Below are positions 17,452 through 25,740 of a DNA stretch of 53,850 bases, in pieces. This DNA is from Flavobacteriaceae bacterium. Its GTDB lineage: Bacteria; Bacteroidota; Bacteroidia; Flavobacteriales; Flavobacteriaceae. The stretch covers positions 67,240 to 121,089 of the forward strand of contig PACX01000015.1 of the NCBI GenBank assembly GCA_002702895.1, in the 5' to 3' direction. A model generated the notes under the pieces. It searched no databases, was not told where the DNA came from, and was given only the letters and a program-made list of their open reading frames with translations. The position numbers and the translations under genes were made by a program. The number at the start of each line of letters is the position of its first letter. Within the stretch, counting starts at the first letter, position 1.

Positions 17452-17459
17452 TATTTTTG
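17452..17459 (+). promoter_or_regulatory. -7 promoter box of the DUF6341-like gene
   Basis: TATTTTTG, an exact TAnnTTTG match, 18 bases before the ATG at 17478. It shares the 101-base divergent region with the DUF4254 promoter. Confidence 0.4.
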
Positions 17460-17477
17460 TATTGTACTATCTAAAAT

Positions 17478-17705
17478 ATGTCTGAGTTTTTCTATTTTAT
17501 TGAATACTTATTTGTAGATTTTTTATTAGTTCCTCTAGATTTTTTAAGATCTCTTGAGCTTGAAAATTGGGGATTAGCCAATTCTATAAATTTCTTTTTT
17601 ATTATAACTATTGTTTGTGCACTTTCTTATTGGACCTTAAGATTAATTGGTTTTTCTAAAAGAGGAGAGGAAGACGAGGATCCCTCAGCTCATTCTTTTT
17701 TATAA
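17478..17705 (+). CDS. Small membrane protein, DUF6341-like
   Basis: A 75-residue protein with an amphipathic N terminus (FFYFIEYLFVDFLLVPLDFLR) and one clear membrane helix (about 38-60, FFFIITIVCALSYWTLRLIGF). A short acidic tail follows (EEDEDPSAHSF). It matches a small conserved flavobacterial family (DUF6341) often coded near purD; function is unknown. The ORF is well supported by its own promoter box, ATG start and the conserved neighbour. Its stop overlaps the end of purD by six bases on the opposite strand. Confidence 0.75.
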   Translation: MSEFFYFIEYLFVDFLLVPLDFLRSLELENWGLANSINFFFIITIVCALSYWTLRLIGFSKRGEEDEDPSAHSFL

Positions 17706-18971
17706 ATCAAACCCAATGTCTTTTCTGTAATATTTTTTGTCAAAATCAATTGAACTTATTGTATTATAAGATTTCTTTAATGCAATGCTGAGTTCTGATG
17801 ATTTCGATATTATCGACAAAACTCTTCCGCCATTAGTTAATATTTGATTGCCTTCCTTTTTTGTTCCTGCGTGTAAAATGATTGAGTCATGGTTTTGATC
17901 AAGCCCAATAATCTTTTTACCTTTTTCATAAGATTGTGGGTATCCGCCTGAAACCATTACAACATTTGCATATATACTTTCCTCCGTTTCAAGTGTTATA
18001 GATTTTAAATTCCCATTAGCAGTGTTTATCATCATATCTAAGAAATCATTTTTAATTCTTGGCAAAACTACTTGGGTTTCTGGATCTCCCATTCTTACAT
18101 TGTATTCAATTACGTAGGGCTCATCATCTACTTTAATTATCCCTATAAAAAGGAACCCAACATAGTCAATACCATCTTTAATTATTCCATCAATAGTTGG
18201 TTTAATAATTTTTTTTTCAACTTTAGAAATGAATTCTTTGTCTGCAAAAGGAACTGGTGAAATAGAGCCCATCCCTCCTGTGTTAAGGCCAAGATCTCCA
18301 TCTCCAATTCTTTTATAATCTTTAGCATTAGGTAAATTTAAATAGGATTCCCCATCAAATAAAAGAAAACAAGAAAGTTCAATTCCCTCCAAAAAACCTT
18401 CAATAACTACCTTATGTCCAGATTTTCCAAACTTATTATTAGAAAGCATATTTATAAGTTCCTCCTTCGCGTTAAACAAATCGTTAATAATTAAAACACC
18501 CTTTCCTGCTGCTGGTCCGTCAGCTTTTAGAACATAAGGGGGAGAAATTTCAGACAAATACTTAATCCCTTCTTTTAGCGAATCTTGATGAAACGTTTTA
18601 TATGGTGCCGTTGGTATATTATGTCTTAACATAAATTCTTTAGAAAAATCTTTGCTTCCCTCAAGTCTAGATCCATTTTTAGAAGGTCCAACAAGCAAAG
18701 TATTTCTAATTTCATTATCATTTTTAACAAAGTCTGATAAGCCGTTAATTAAAGGAATTTCTGGCCCAATAATTAGTAGTTGAATTTTGTGTTTTAATAT
18801 TATTTCTTTAATCTTTTTGAAATCATCTATTGGTATATTAACATTTTTTGCCAATTCTGCTGTACCTGCATTTCCTGGAATTACAAAAAGGTTTGTAGGT
18901 TTCTTTGATTGTTTAATTTTCCAACAAAATGCATGTTCTCTTGCTCCAGAACCAATAATTAATACATTCAT
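17700..18971 (-). CDS. purD: Phosphoribosylamine-glycine ligase
   Basis: GARS joins glycine to 5-phosphoribosylamine using ATP, the second step of purine synthesis. The 423-residue ATP-grasp enzyme begins MNVLIIGSGAREHAFCWK. It has the glycine-rich ATP loop ADGPAAGKGV (about 150-159). The signature GLNTGGMGSISP is at about 227-238, and YVIEYNVRMGDPETQ near 280-294 carries the metal-binding Glu and Asn. Length is normal for a monofunctional PurD. No other pur genes are adjacent, and it converges with the DUF6341-like gene. Confidence 0.97.
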   Translation of the reverse strand: MNVLIIGSGAREHAFCWKIKQSKKPTNLFVIPGNAGTAELAKNVNIPIDDFKKIKEIILKHKIQLLIIGPEIPLINGLSDFVKNDNEIRNTLLVGPSKNGSRLEGSKDFSKEFMLRHNIPTAPYKTFHQDSLKEGIKYLSEISPPYVLKADGPAAGKGVLIINDLFNAKEELINMLSNNKFGKSGHKVVIEGFLEGIELSCFLLFDGESYLNLPNAKDYKRIGDGDLGLNTGGMGSISPVPFADKEFISKVEKKIIKPTIDGIIKDGIDYVGFLFIGIIKVDDEPYVIEYNVRMGDPETQVVLPRIKNDFLDMMINTANGNLKSITLETEESIYANVVMVSGGYPQSYEKGKKIIGLDQNHDSIILHAGTKKEGNQILTNGGRVLSIISKSSELSIALKKSYNTISSIDFDKKYYRKDIGFDL

Positions 18972-19115
18972 ATATGTAAATTTAGAACTAACAAGTTGGT
19001 TTATTAAAAAAAACCGCTTATTTATTGTAATAGCCCAAAATGAACATTTAGTTATCTAATTATCAGCATTTTATATATTACAAAAAACTAGAATAGCCAT
19101 AAATGAACTGTTTTT

Positions 19116-19143
19116 TTTGATTAATTATAATTTTTTATATTTG
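19116..19143 (+). promoter_or_regulatory. Promoter of the polysaccharide locus (upxY)
   Basis: TTTG at 19116-19119 and TATATTTG at 19136-19143, 16 bases apart, match the Bacteroidota -33/-7 elements (TTTG and TAnnTTTG). The upxY ATG is 24 bases further on. It is the best two-part promoter in the window. It lies in a 196-base gap divergent from purD, which otherwise shows nothing recognisable. Confidence 0.65.
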
Positions 19144-19167
19144 CATAACTATTAAAGAATTTAAGAA

Positions 19168-19641
19168 ATGAGCTGGTTCGCAGCATACACTAAGCCTAGG
19201 TCCGAGTTTAAAGCTCAGGATTTTTATTCAAAATGTGGCATTGTTTCATATGTCCCAGCCTTCATAGAAAATCGTCAATGGTCAGACAGGTTAAAAAAAG
19301 TCCGAACTCCTGCAATTAGTGGATATATCTTTATTAAGCTTGATAAGCTAGTATATGATTTGGTAAATGCAAACCCTTTTACCAGGAATATAGTTAAGAA
19401 CCACGGGGGAGCTATTAAAATTACAAGCAAAGAAATCCATACACTTAAGGCCTGCTTAGAAAATAGTAGTATTTCAAAAACTGAATTCATTAATGGCGAT
19501 ATCGTATATATAGAAAATGGGCCTTTTAAAAATAAAAAAGGTGCGGTTGAGATGGTAAAAAACAATACAATTGTCTTACAGCTAAACAAACTAAAATTGA
19601 AGCTTTCGTTAGCTAAATCAAGACTAAGCCTGGCAGGCTAA
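19168..19641 (+). CDS. UpxY/RfaH-type transcription antiterminator (NusG family)
   Basis: A 157-residue specialised NusG paralogue. The N-terminal NGN domain runs from WFAAYTKPRSEFKAQ to about residue 100, with the SGYIFIKL motif near 50. The C-terminal KOW-like domain is about 108-157 (GDIVYIENGPFKNKKGAVEM). Such proteins load on RNA polymerase in the leader of long capsule or O-antigen operons and prevent early termination. It has its own promoter and is followed after 70 bases by the wza-like gene, so the export genes are the expected target. Start is the first ATG after the promoter. Confidence 0.9.
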   Translation: MSWFAAYTKPRSEFKAQDFYSKCGIVSYVPAFIENRQWSDRLKKVRTPAISGYIFIKLDKLVYDLVNANPFTRNIVKNHGGAIKITSKEIHTLKACLENSSISKTEFINGDIVYIENGPFKNKKGAVEMVKNNTIVLQLNKLKLKLSLAKSRLSLAG

Positions 19642-19711
19642 AATCGTCAATAATTTGCTTTTTTCTTCGACTTATATTGTGAGTTGAATAGCGAAGCTTT
19701 TAAATTATATT

Positions 19712-22177
19712 ATGAAAAAATTTCTTTCTCTTTTGCTTGTTATGATAACAATAACGATGTCCAGCCAAGACATTAAAGATGCTATTAATAGTGCCTCAGA
19801 CAAGAATGATGCAAAAGAGCTTAGCAAAATGAGCGACAAAGATCTCTTGTCCTATTGGAATCAGGCGAAACAGCAAGGCTATACATTGAATCAGCTTAAA
19901 ACATTGGCAAGAGCACAAGGAGCAACAGAATCAGATATTTCACAATTTGAAAAAAGGATTAAAGGCTTAAAAAGCTTTTCAGCAGAGGATGAAGGCTCAA
20001 AAAACCAGATAGAAAATAGCCTTACCTCAATTTTTGGAATAATTCCCTCTGAAAAAAAGTTAGAATCAGAAGATTCAACAGCCTATTCTCTTCCAATTTT
20101 CGGAATGAAATTTTTTGAGACTGTGGCTTCCTCTACTATTAATGATTTTAGCTCTTCTCCTCAGATTAACATTGCTACTCCATTATCGTATCAATTAGGT
20201 CCTGGCGATGAGATAACAATCAATGTGTGGGGAGCGTCTGAAAATGTATATACATCAACAATAGACACCCGCGGTTACATAAAAATAGACCGAATTGCCC
20301 CTGTTTATTTGAGCGGATATACAATTGCTGGCGCCAAAAGAAGGGTTGGAGATGCTCTTTCCAAAATATATTCAGGAATAAGCTCATCAAAAGAGTCTTA
20401 TCAAAAGGTTTTTTTTGATATCAGTCTCTCAAGAACTCGATCAATTGTTTTAAACATTGTTGGATCTGTTAAAAGGCCTGGAACCTACACTCTTTCTAGT
20501 ATGGTTTCTGTTTTGAATGCGCTTTATGCTGCTGGAGGGCCAACAGAGACAGGAAGTTTTCGAAACATTCAAGTTGTAAGAAATGGAAAAGTTTTTAAAA
20601 TGGTTGATTTATATGATTATTTTGTTAAAGGCGTTGCCCCTATATTTAGTCTTAGAGACCAAGATGTAATTTTAATCCCGGCATATAAAAAAAGAGCTTT
20701 TGTCAATGGTGAATTTAAAGAGACTGGAATCTTTGAATTTAAAGAGAATGAAACCCTTGAAGACATCTTAAGTTTTACTGGTGGTATTTCTTCCTTTGGA
20801 TATAAAAATAAGCTTTTTATTGAATCTGTCTCTGGTATTAACAAAAAAACCTCAGTCATTGATTCTGATAGTTTTAACAGCACTAAGTTATCAGATGGAG
20901 ATATTATTAAGGCAAGTCCTGTTGCAGATAAATACACAAATAAAGTTAGTATAGAAGGTGCCGTATATCTTCCAGGAAATTACTCCATTGAAGAAAGCCC
21001 TAATTTAAAATCGCTCATTGCTAACGCACAAGGGCTAAAGGATGATGCCCTTCTGTCTAGGGCTATAATTTACAGATTTAGTGAAGGTAAAGAGAAGAAA
21101 ATCCTTTCTGTAAATCTGTCTAATATTATTTCAGGGAAAGAGAAGCTTGAATTTGAGGCAAATGATCGGGTGAAGATTTTTTCAAAATCAACAATTGAAA
21201 AAGAAGAATTTGTAGAAATCCGTGGTGAGGTTAACGATAGAGATGATTCTGATAATAATGATGTTGGGAAGTTTACGTTTTTTGAAGGTATGAGAGTTTC
21301 TGATTTAATTCTACTGTCAGGAGGAGTTAAAGAAAATGGGGATCTTTTCTCTATTAATATTTATAGGCAAACATTTGATAAGTCTGGAAAAGTTCCTTTC
21401 AGGTCTATCACTGCTAAATTAAATTTAGACTACAGCAGCAGCTCCCTTGAAGAAAACCCTGTTTTAAATCCTGGCGATCTTGTAGTGGTTCGTTTAAGAG
21501 AAGGGGTTGTTAAGCCAGAATATGCTGAAATTACGGGACTTGTAAGGTCCCCAGGAGTTTATTCTCTCTTAAACAATAAGTATAGCTTATATGATTTGTT
21601 GAATGATGCGGGCGGAATATTAGAATATGGCGCCGTCTCAGGCGTAAAAATTAAAAGAATTAATAAAGCTAAAAAAGAAATTGAGGAAGCAGTTGGCGAT
21701 TTAACAAAAGACTCACTAGGCTTTGAACTGGAAGAACAAAAAGATTATATAGAGTTTGGAGTAGATATTGCCCAGCTTTATAAAACAAAAGGTAATGATT
21801 CAAGGTATAATGTTGTTCTAAAAGGAGGTGATATCATAGAGGTTCCTAAGCTAGATAATACTATTGAGATAATAGGCGAGATTGAACAACCGACTGTTAT
21901 AAACTATAAAAAAGGAATAAGCGTAATGGAGGCAATTAGTCAGGCCGGAGGCTTAACAGATTTAGCTAAAAAAAGAGGCGTTTTTGTCATTTATCAAAAC
22001 GGGAACATATCCTCAAACAAAAAGTATTTTATTTTTAATAATATGCCAAAACTAGAGCCAGGGTGTAAAATTATTGTCCCTAAAAAAATTGCCAATCCAA
22101 ATAAAACAAATATTGCTGAAATAATTGGACTAACTTCAACTCTGGCAACTCTAGCAGTATTAATCCAGTCTCTTTAA
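19712..22177 (+). CDS. Wza-like outer-membrane polysaccharide export protein (multiple SLBB domains)
   Basis: An 821-residue exported protein. Signal peptide is residues 1-18 (ending TMSSQ). A helical region follows, then the poly-export domain beginning at YQLGPGDEITINVWG (about 160-174) and a series of about six SLBB repeats to residue ~800. Repeat starts include VVGSVKRPGTYTL-like, EGAVYLPGNYSI and EITGLVRSPGVYSL. A hydrophobic C-terminal helix (LTSTLATLAVLIQSL) may cross the outer membrane as in Wza. It is twice the length of E. coli Wza, as usual in Bacteroidota. No Cys lipobox is seen. It pairs with the wzz-like gene seven bases downstream. Confidence 0.9.
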   Translation: MKKFLSLLLVMITITMSSQDIKDAINSASDKNDAKELSKMSDKDLLSYWNQAKQQGYTLNQLKTLARAQGATESDISQFEKRIKGLKSFSAEDEGSKNQIENSLTSIFGIIPSEKKLESEDSTAYSLPIFGMKFFETVASSTINDFSSSPQINIATPLSYQLGPGDEITINVWGASENVYTSTIDTRGYIKIDRIAPVYLSGYTIAGAKRRVGDALSKIYSGISSSKESYQKVFFDISLSRTRSIVLNIVGSVKRPGTYTLSSMVSVLNALYAAGGPTETGSFRNIQVVRNGKVFKMVDLYDYFVKGVAPIFSLRDQDVILIPAYKKRAFVNGEFKETGIFEFKENETLEDILSFTGGISSFGYKNKLFIESVSGINKKTSVIDSDSFNSTKLSDGDIIKASPVADKYTNKVSIEGAVYLPGNYSIEESPNLKSLIANAQGLKDDALLSRAIIYRFSEGKEKKILSVNLSNIISGKEKLEFEANDRVKIFSKSTIEKEEFVEIRGEVNDRDDSDNNDVGKFTFFEGMRVSDLILLSGGVKENGDLFSINIYRQTFDKSGKVPFRSITAKLNLDYSSSSLEENPVLNPGDLVVVRLREGVVKPEYAEITGLVRSPGVYSLLNNKYSLYDLLNDAGGILEYGAVSGVKIKRINKAKKEIEEAVGDLTKDSLGFELEEQKDYIEFGVDIAQLYKTKGNDSRYNVVLKGGDIIEVPKLDNTIEIIGEIEQPTVINYKKGISVMEAISQAGGLTDLAKKRGVFVIYQNGNISSNKKYFIFNNMPKLEPGCKIIVPKKIANPNKTNIAEIIGLTSTLATLAVLIQSL

Positions 22178-22184
22178 CTTTTTT

Positions 22185-23276
22185 ATGGAATCATTAGGAA
22201 ACAAACCGGACGAAATCGATTTAATTGAGTTGTTTAAAACGATTTGGAAAGAAAAAAGGATGATTGCTAAAATTGCATCTCTTTTTGCAGTTCTAGGGGT
22301 TGTTGTGTCTCTAATGTCTCCAATAGTTTATACTGCTTCTTCTACATTTATTCCACAGTCTAGCCAATCAGGATCAGGCACATCTAGTTTAAGTGGAGTT
22401 GCATCCTTGGTTGGAATAAACTTAGGCGGGACTATGTCGAGCACAGAAATATCTCCTACAATTTATCCCCAAATTCTAGAAAGTATTCCTTACAAAAGAG
22501 AGCTTCTAGAAGTCTCATTGAAATCTTCCGGAGATGATTCCGAAATTTTATTAAAAGACTATCTTCTTCAAGTCAAGCCTTCTTATAATGTCTTAGGTCT
22601 TGTTAAAAAATATACCATTATGTTGCCCTTTACTATTTTAAATGCAATAAAGGGAAAAAAAGAAAATGTTTCTTCGGATTCATCTTTGGGAATGTCCGTT
22701 AGTCTTGATGAAGAAGAGCTTTTTAGGAAATTAGATGGCATCTTATCTCTAAATTTAAATCCAAAAGATAAATTTATAAGCCTTTCTGCTCAAATGGGAG
22801 ACCCCATAAAATGTGCTATTGTTGCAAAAGAAGCTCAAAGAATTCTTCAAAAAAGGGTAATTAATTATAGAATTAAAAGCGCTTCCGAAGTCTTGGTTTT
22901 TAATCAAACTCAACTTAATTTAAAAAAAATTGAATTTGATAGCTTACAAAATACTCTTGCCCAATTTAAAGATTCTAATTTAAATATTATTGATTCCCGT
23001 TTTGAAAACAAACTGCGTGGGCTAGAGGCAGAATTTTCTCTTGTAAGCTCAGTGTATCAAGAGCTTGCAAAACAGCTTGAGCAATCTAAGCTTCAGGTTA
23101 GTAAAGACACCCCTATTTTTTCAGTAATAAAACCTGTTACAATTCCCAATATTAGATCAGCCCCTGAGAGGACACAAATGGTTTTAATGTATCTGTTTTT
23201 TGGTCTTGTTTTGGGCTGTGGTTACGTCTTAATTAAAAAGCCTATGAAGGCTCTTTTAAGAGAAATTAAATCTTAA
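22185..23276 (+). CDS. Wzz-type polysaccharide co-polymerase
   Basis: A 363-residue inner-membrane protein that controls chain length or export. It has membrane helix one at about 28-50 and a large periplasmic domain with a Ser/Gly-rich segment (about 62-85). A coiled-coil arm (about 235-310) precedes the proline-rich motif before helix two, which is about 330-351. No cytoplasmic Walker kinase domain follows, so it is a Wzz/PCP-1-like protein rather than a Wzc kinase. The last 11 bases overlap the end of the first Kelch gene on the other strand. Confidence 0.88.
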   Translation: MESLGNKPDEIDLIELFKTIWKEKRMIAKIASLFAVLGVVVSLMSPIVYTASSTFIPQSSQSGSGTSSLSGVASLVGINLGGTMSSTEISPTIYPQILESIPYKRELLEVSLKSSGDDSEILLKDYLLQVKPSYNVLGLVKKYTIMLPFTILNAIKGKKENVSSDSSLGMSVSLDEEELFRKLDGILSLNLNPKDKFISLSAQMGDPIKCAIVAKEAQRILQKRVINYRIKSASEVLVFNQTQLNLKKIEFDSLQNTLAQFKDSNLNIIDSRFENKLRGLEAEFSLVSSVYQELAKQLEQSKLQVSKDTPIFSVIKPVTIPNIRSAPERTQMVLMYLFFGLVLGCGYVLIKKPMKALLREIKS

Positions 23277-24675
23277 AAAGAAAATTTATAAAAGATTCTT
23301 TTGGAGAAATCTGTTGGGTTATTTTATAAACTTTGTATCTTTTGTCATTGGGGTCTTTAACCTCGTAAATTAGGTTAAGTTTTGTCCCTGTGACATTTTT
23401 ATAAATTCTATTGATTTCTTTTAAAAATTGTATTCTTAGAGCGGTAAAATGGGATTTTACAAATTTTTTAGATGTTATGATTTTATTCAGCTCTAAAGAC
23501 GTAAGCTGGCCATGAAGATGTAATGTTTCTATTACTGATATTTGTTCAGGGCTTAATAACGCAGATTTTTCTTCAAAATAAATTCTGTTTTCATCATACA
23601 AAACAAGTCCTTTTAAAAAATCTTTAAAAACGAAAAGTTTGTATGCCATCCAACATGCTAAAAGAACAAAAAATATTGTCAAAAAAAGCTGGAAAGGAAT
23701 TGGTTTTTTATAAGAAATTTGATATAATTCTGGAGTGAGTTTGTTTAAAACATTTAAAGGAAATTTTGACAAGAATTCTGATTGGCTTGTCTTTTTGATA
23801 AAAAATAGTGTGTCATTAAATTCAAATACTGGTTTTTTAGTGTTAATGTTATTGAAAAGACCTTTCTTATAATAGCTTTTAAGGGTGTCTTTTTGAAAAT
23901 CAAAAAGATTAGCTCTATCATTTTGAAAATATGCTTTTTTGCCATTAATTCTAGTGTTAGAGACAACATAAGAGCTAATAGGGAGCTTTGGGTTTATCTT
24001 ACCAAGGCTTATAAACTCTTGAGTTTTAAGATCAAAATAAAAATGGTCGTTTAACGGAACATCTTTTTGGCTAGATTCAGAAGGATTGTATCGTCCGCCT
24101 AAAATATACATCTTATCATTAAAAGAATGTGCAATGGCTCTCCATCTTCCTGGGGGAATATATTTAGATTTTGGTAATACAATTTCCCATTGGCCCGTTT
24201 GTTTGTCTAAATAAGTTATATAGTTTTTAAATGTCCAAAAACCATAGCCTCCATACATGTAGAGCCTGCCTTTATAAAAAAATGTAGATGCCTTATGTTG
24301 GTTTCTTTGGATTACTGAGTCGTCTATTCTTGAAAGGAAGTTTCCTTTTAAAGACAAAACATGTCCGCCACCACACAGGACTAATTTCGTCTCTTCTGAA
24401 TTATTAAAGAGAATAAAATTTTCATTATTAAAAGGGCCAAGTGATTTTATAAGGTTTGACCCAAGCTTTATGGTATCTCTTTCTAGGCTGGTGAATGTCC
24501 ATTTGTTTTTTAGAGTAAAGACTTTATTTTGAGTTATAAGCGTTGGAGATCCATTAGGCCCTAGACTAAAAATATATTCTGAAGGCAAGCTACTAGGCAA
24601 CAGAATATCTTGGCCACTTAGGCAAAGAGGCATTAAAAATATGCCAATCATTAAAACTTTAAAAAACTTTTTCAA
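23266..24675 (-). CDS. Kelch-domain membrane protein with cytoplasmic winged-helix-like tail (copy 1)
   Basis: I do not know an established name for this 469-residue protein. Visible parts: signal peptide 1-21 and an extracytoplasmic domain 22-325 with Kelch-like blades. Gly pairs before tyrosine-rich strands are seen in GRLYMYGGYGFWTFKN (136-151) and DKMYILGGRYN (187-197). A single membrane helix lies at 328-350. A basic cytoplasmic tail at 351-469 has predicted helices (LSPEQISVIETLHLHGQ; a second at 393-422) and a beta hairpin at the end, like a winged helix-turn-helix. This suggests a membrane-bound regulator. It is paralogous to the gene at 25737-27113. It runs opposite to wzz and wecA; its start is 33 bases from the wecA start. 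Confidence 0.75.
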   Translation of the reverse strand: MKKFFKVLMIGIFLMPLCLSGQDILLPSSLPSEYIFSLGPNGSPTLITQNKVFTLKNKWTFTSLERDTIKLGSNLIKSLGPFNNENFILFNNSEETKLVLCGGGHVLSLKGNFLSRIDDSVIQRNQHKASTFFYKGRLYMYGGYGFWTFKNYITYLDKQTGQWEIVLPKSKYIPPGRWRAIAHSFNDKMYILGGRYNPSESSQKDVPLNDHFYFDLKTQEFISLGKINPKLPISSYVVSNTRINGKKAYFQNDRANLFDFQKDTLKSYYKKGLFNNINTKKPVFEFNDTLFFIKKTSQSEFLSKFPLNVLNKLTPELYQISYKKPIPFQLFLTIFFVLLACWMAYKLFVFKDFLKGLVLYDENRIYFEEKSALLSPEQISVIETLHLHGQLTSLELNKIITSKKFVKSHFTALRIQFLKEINRIYKNVTGTKLNLIYEVKDPNDKRYKVYKITQQISPKESFINFLFKI

Positions 24676-24683
24676 TTTTTTTA

Positions 24684-24691
24684 TAAATATA
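24684..24691 (-). promoter_or_regulatory. Possible -7 box of the first Kelch gene
   Basis: Minus strand TATATTTA, one mismatch from TAnnTTTG, ending eight bases before the ATG at 24675. It lies in the 33-base gap divergent from wecA, so any wecA promoter must overlap it or lie inside the Kelch gene. Confidence 0.3.
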
Positions 24692-24708
24692 ATTTAATCT
24701 TTAAAACT

Positions 24709-25740
24709 TTGACAAATTCCACTTTATTTTATGTTCTGTTATTTTTAGCACTCTCCGCATTAACATCTTATTTTTTAAATAAATACATCTTTGGTGTTTT
24801 TTCTAATAATAAAATAATTGACCCCATTACAAGTCGATCATCCCACAGATCTAAAGCGACTCGTTCAGGAGGACTTTCTGTTTTTCTTAGCATTTGTATT
24901 TGTTTTGCGATAGCTTCTTCTACAAACAGCCTGGTGGTCAATCCTTATGCACTTTTGGGTATAATCTTTATGGCCTTAACTGGAATTGCTGATGATTTTT
25001 TTAATGTTAGATATAGAGAAAAGTTTTTTTTACAAATTTTTTCAGGTATTGTCCTTCTTCAAGCGGGATATATGATAAATTCTTTTCATGGGATTTTTGG
25101 AGTTTACGCTCTCCCAGACTGGTTAGCTACAACAGTAACCTTATTTGTCTATATTATTATTGTAAACGCTATTAATTTAATAGATGGGCTTGATGGGCTA
25201 GCCTCTCTTTTGTTAATTAAATTCTTTGTTGTTGTAGGTGGCGTTGTAATGGCTGGAACCAGTGAAATGGGGCTATTTTTCCCAATAACAATTGGTGCGC
25301 TTACAGGCTTCCTCCTTCATAATTTTAGTTCAATTAACAAGGTTTTTCTTGGAGATACGGGTTCTTTGTTTATGGGTTCAGTAATGGCGTTTTTTATTTT
25401 TTACATTATGGATAGCTCAAGCCAAATAGTAACAGACGCTTATATTTCAAGGCCTCTTTTTTGTGTCCTTTTATTGATCTATCCCCTCACTGATACTCTT
25501 AGGGTTATTCTTCTTCGATCATATAAAAGAAAGTCTCCTTTTGTTGCTGACCGAATACACTTACACCACCGGCTTGCAGATAAAGGGTATGAGCATTGGG
25601 AAGCCTCCTTATTAATTTTTTGTCTTTCTATCTCTCTTCTTTCTCTTAACTTGTTTTTATTTCAATATTTAGGATTGGTGTTGTGTATTGTTATGTCTTT
25701 GGCGCTTCTGCTTGTTTCATTTTTTATCTTTTTTAAATGA
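24709..25740 (+). CDS. WecA/MraY-family undecaprenyl-phosphate sugar-1-phosphate transferase
   Basis: A 343-residue polytopic enzyme (about ten membrane helices) that loads the first sugar phosphate onto undecaprenyl phosphate for surface glycan synthesis. Family motifs present: RSSHRSKATRSGGLSV (about 43-58), GIADDFFNVRYREK (86-99), INLIDGLDGLA (149-159), FLGDTGSLFMG (211-221) and the His-rich RIHLHHRLADKG (281-292). The start is TTG at 24709, needed to include helix one; there is no nearby ATG. Its stop overlaps the second Kelch gene's ATG by four bases. Confidence 0.92.
   Translation: MTNSTLFYVLLFLALSALTSYFLNKYIFGVFSNNKIIDPITSRSSHRSKATRSGGLSVFLSICICFAIASSTNSLVVNPYALLGIIFMALTGIADDFFNVRYREKFFLQIFSGIVLLQAGYMINSFHGIFGVYALPDWLATTVTLFVYIIIVNAINLIDGLDGLASLLLIKFFVVVGGVVMAGTSEMGLFFPITIGALTGFLLHNFSSINKVFLGDTGSLFMGSVMAFFIFYIMDSSSQIVTDAYISRPLFCVLLLIYPLTDTLRVILLRSYKRKSPFVADRIHLHHRLADKGYEHWEASLLIFCLSISLLSLNLFLFQYLGLVLCIVMSLALLLVSFFIFFK

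Noticed and set aside
19712-22177. Repeats in the wza-like gene as a tandem-repeat or CRISPR-like array
   Set aside because: The periodicity is protein-level (diverged SLBB domains); no direct DNA repeat with regular spacers is present.
24709-24714. TTGACA words at the wecA and PaaE-like starts read as sigma70 -35 boxes
   Set aside because: Bacteroidota promoters use TTTG and TAnnTTTG, no TATAAT follows at the right distance, and the TTG fits as start codon in both genes.
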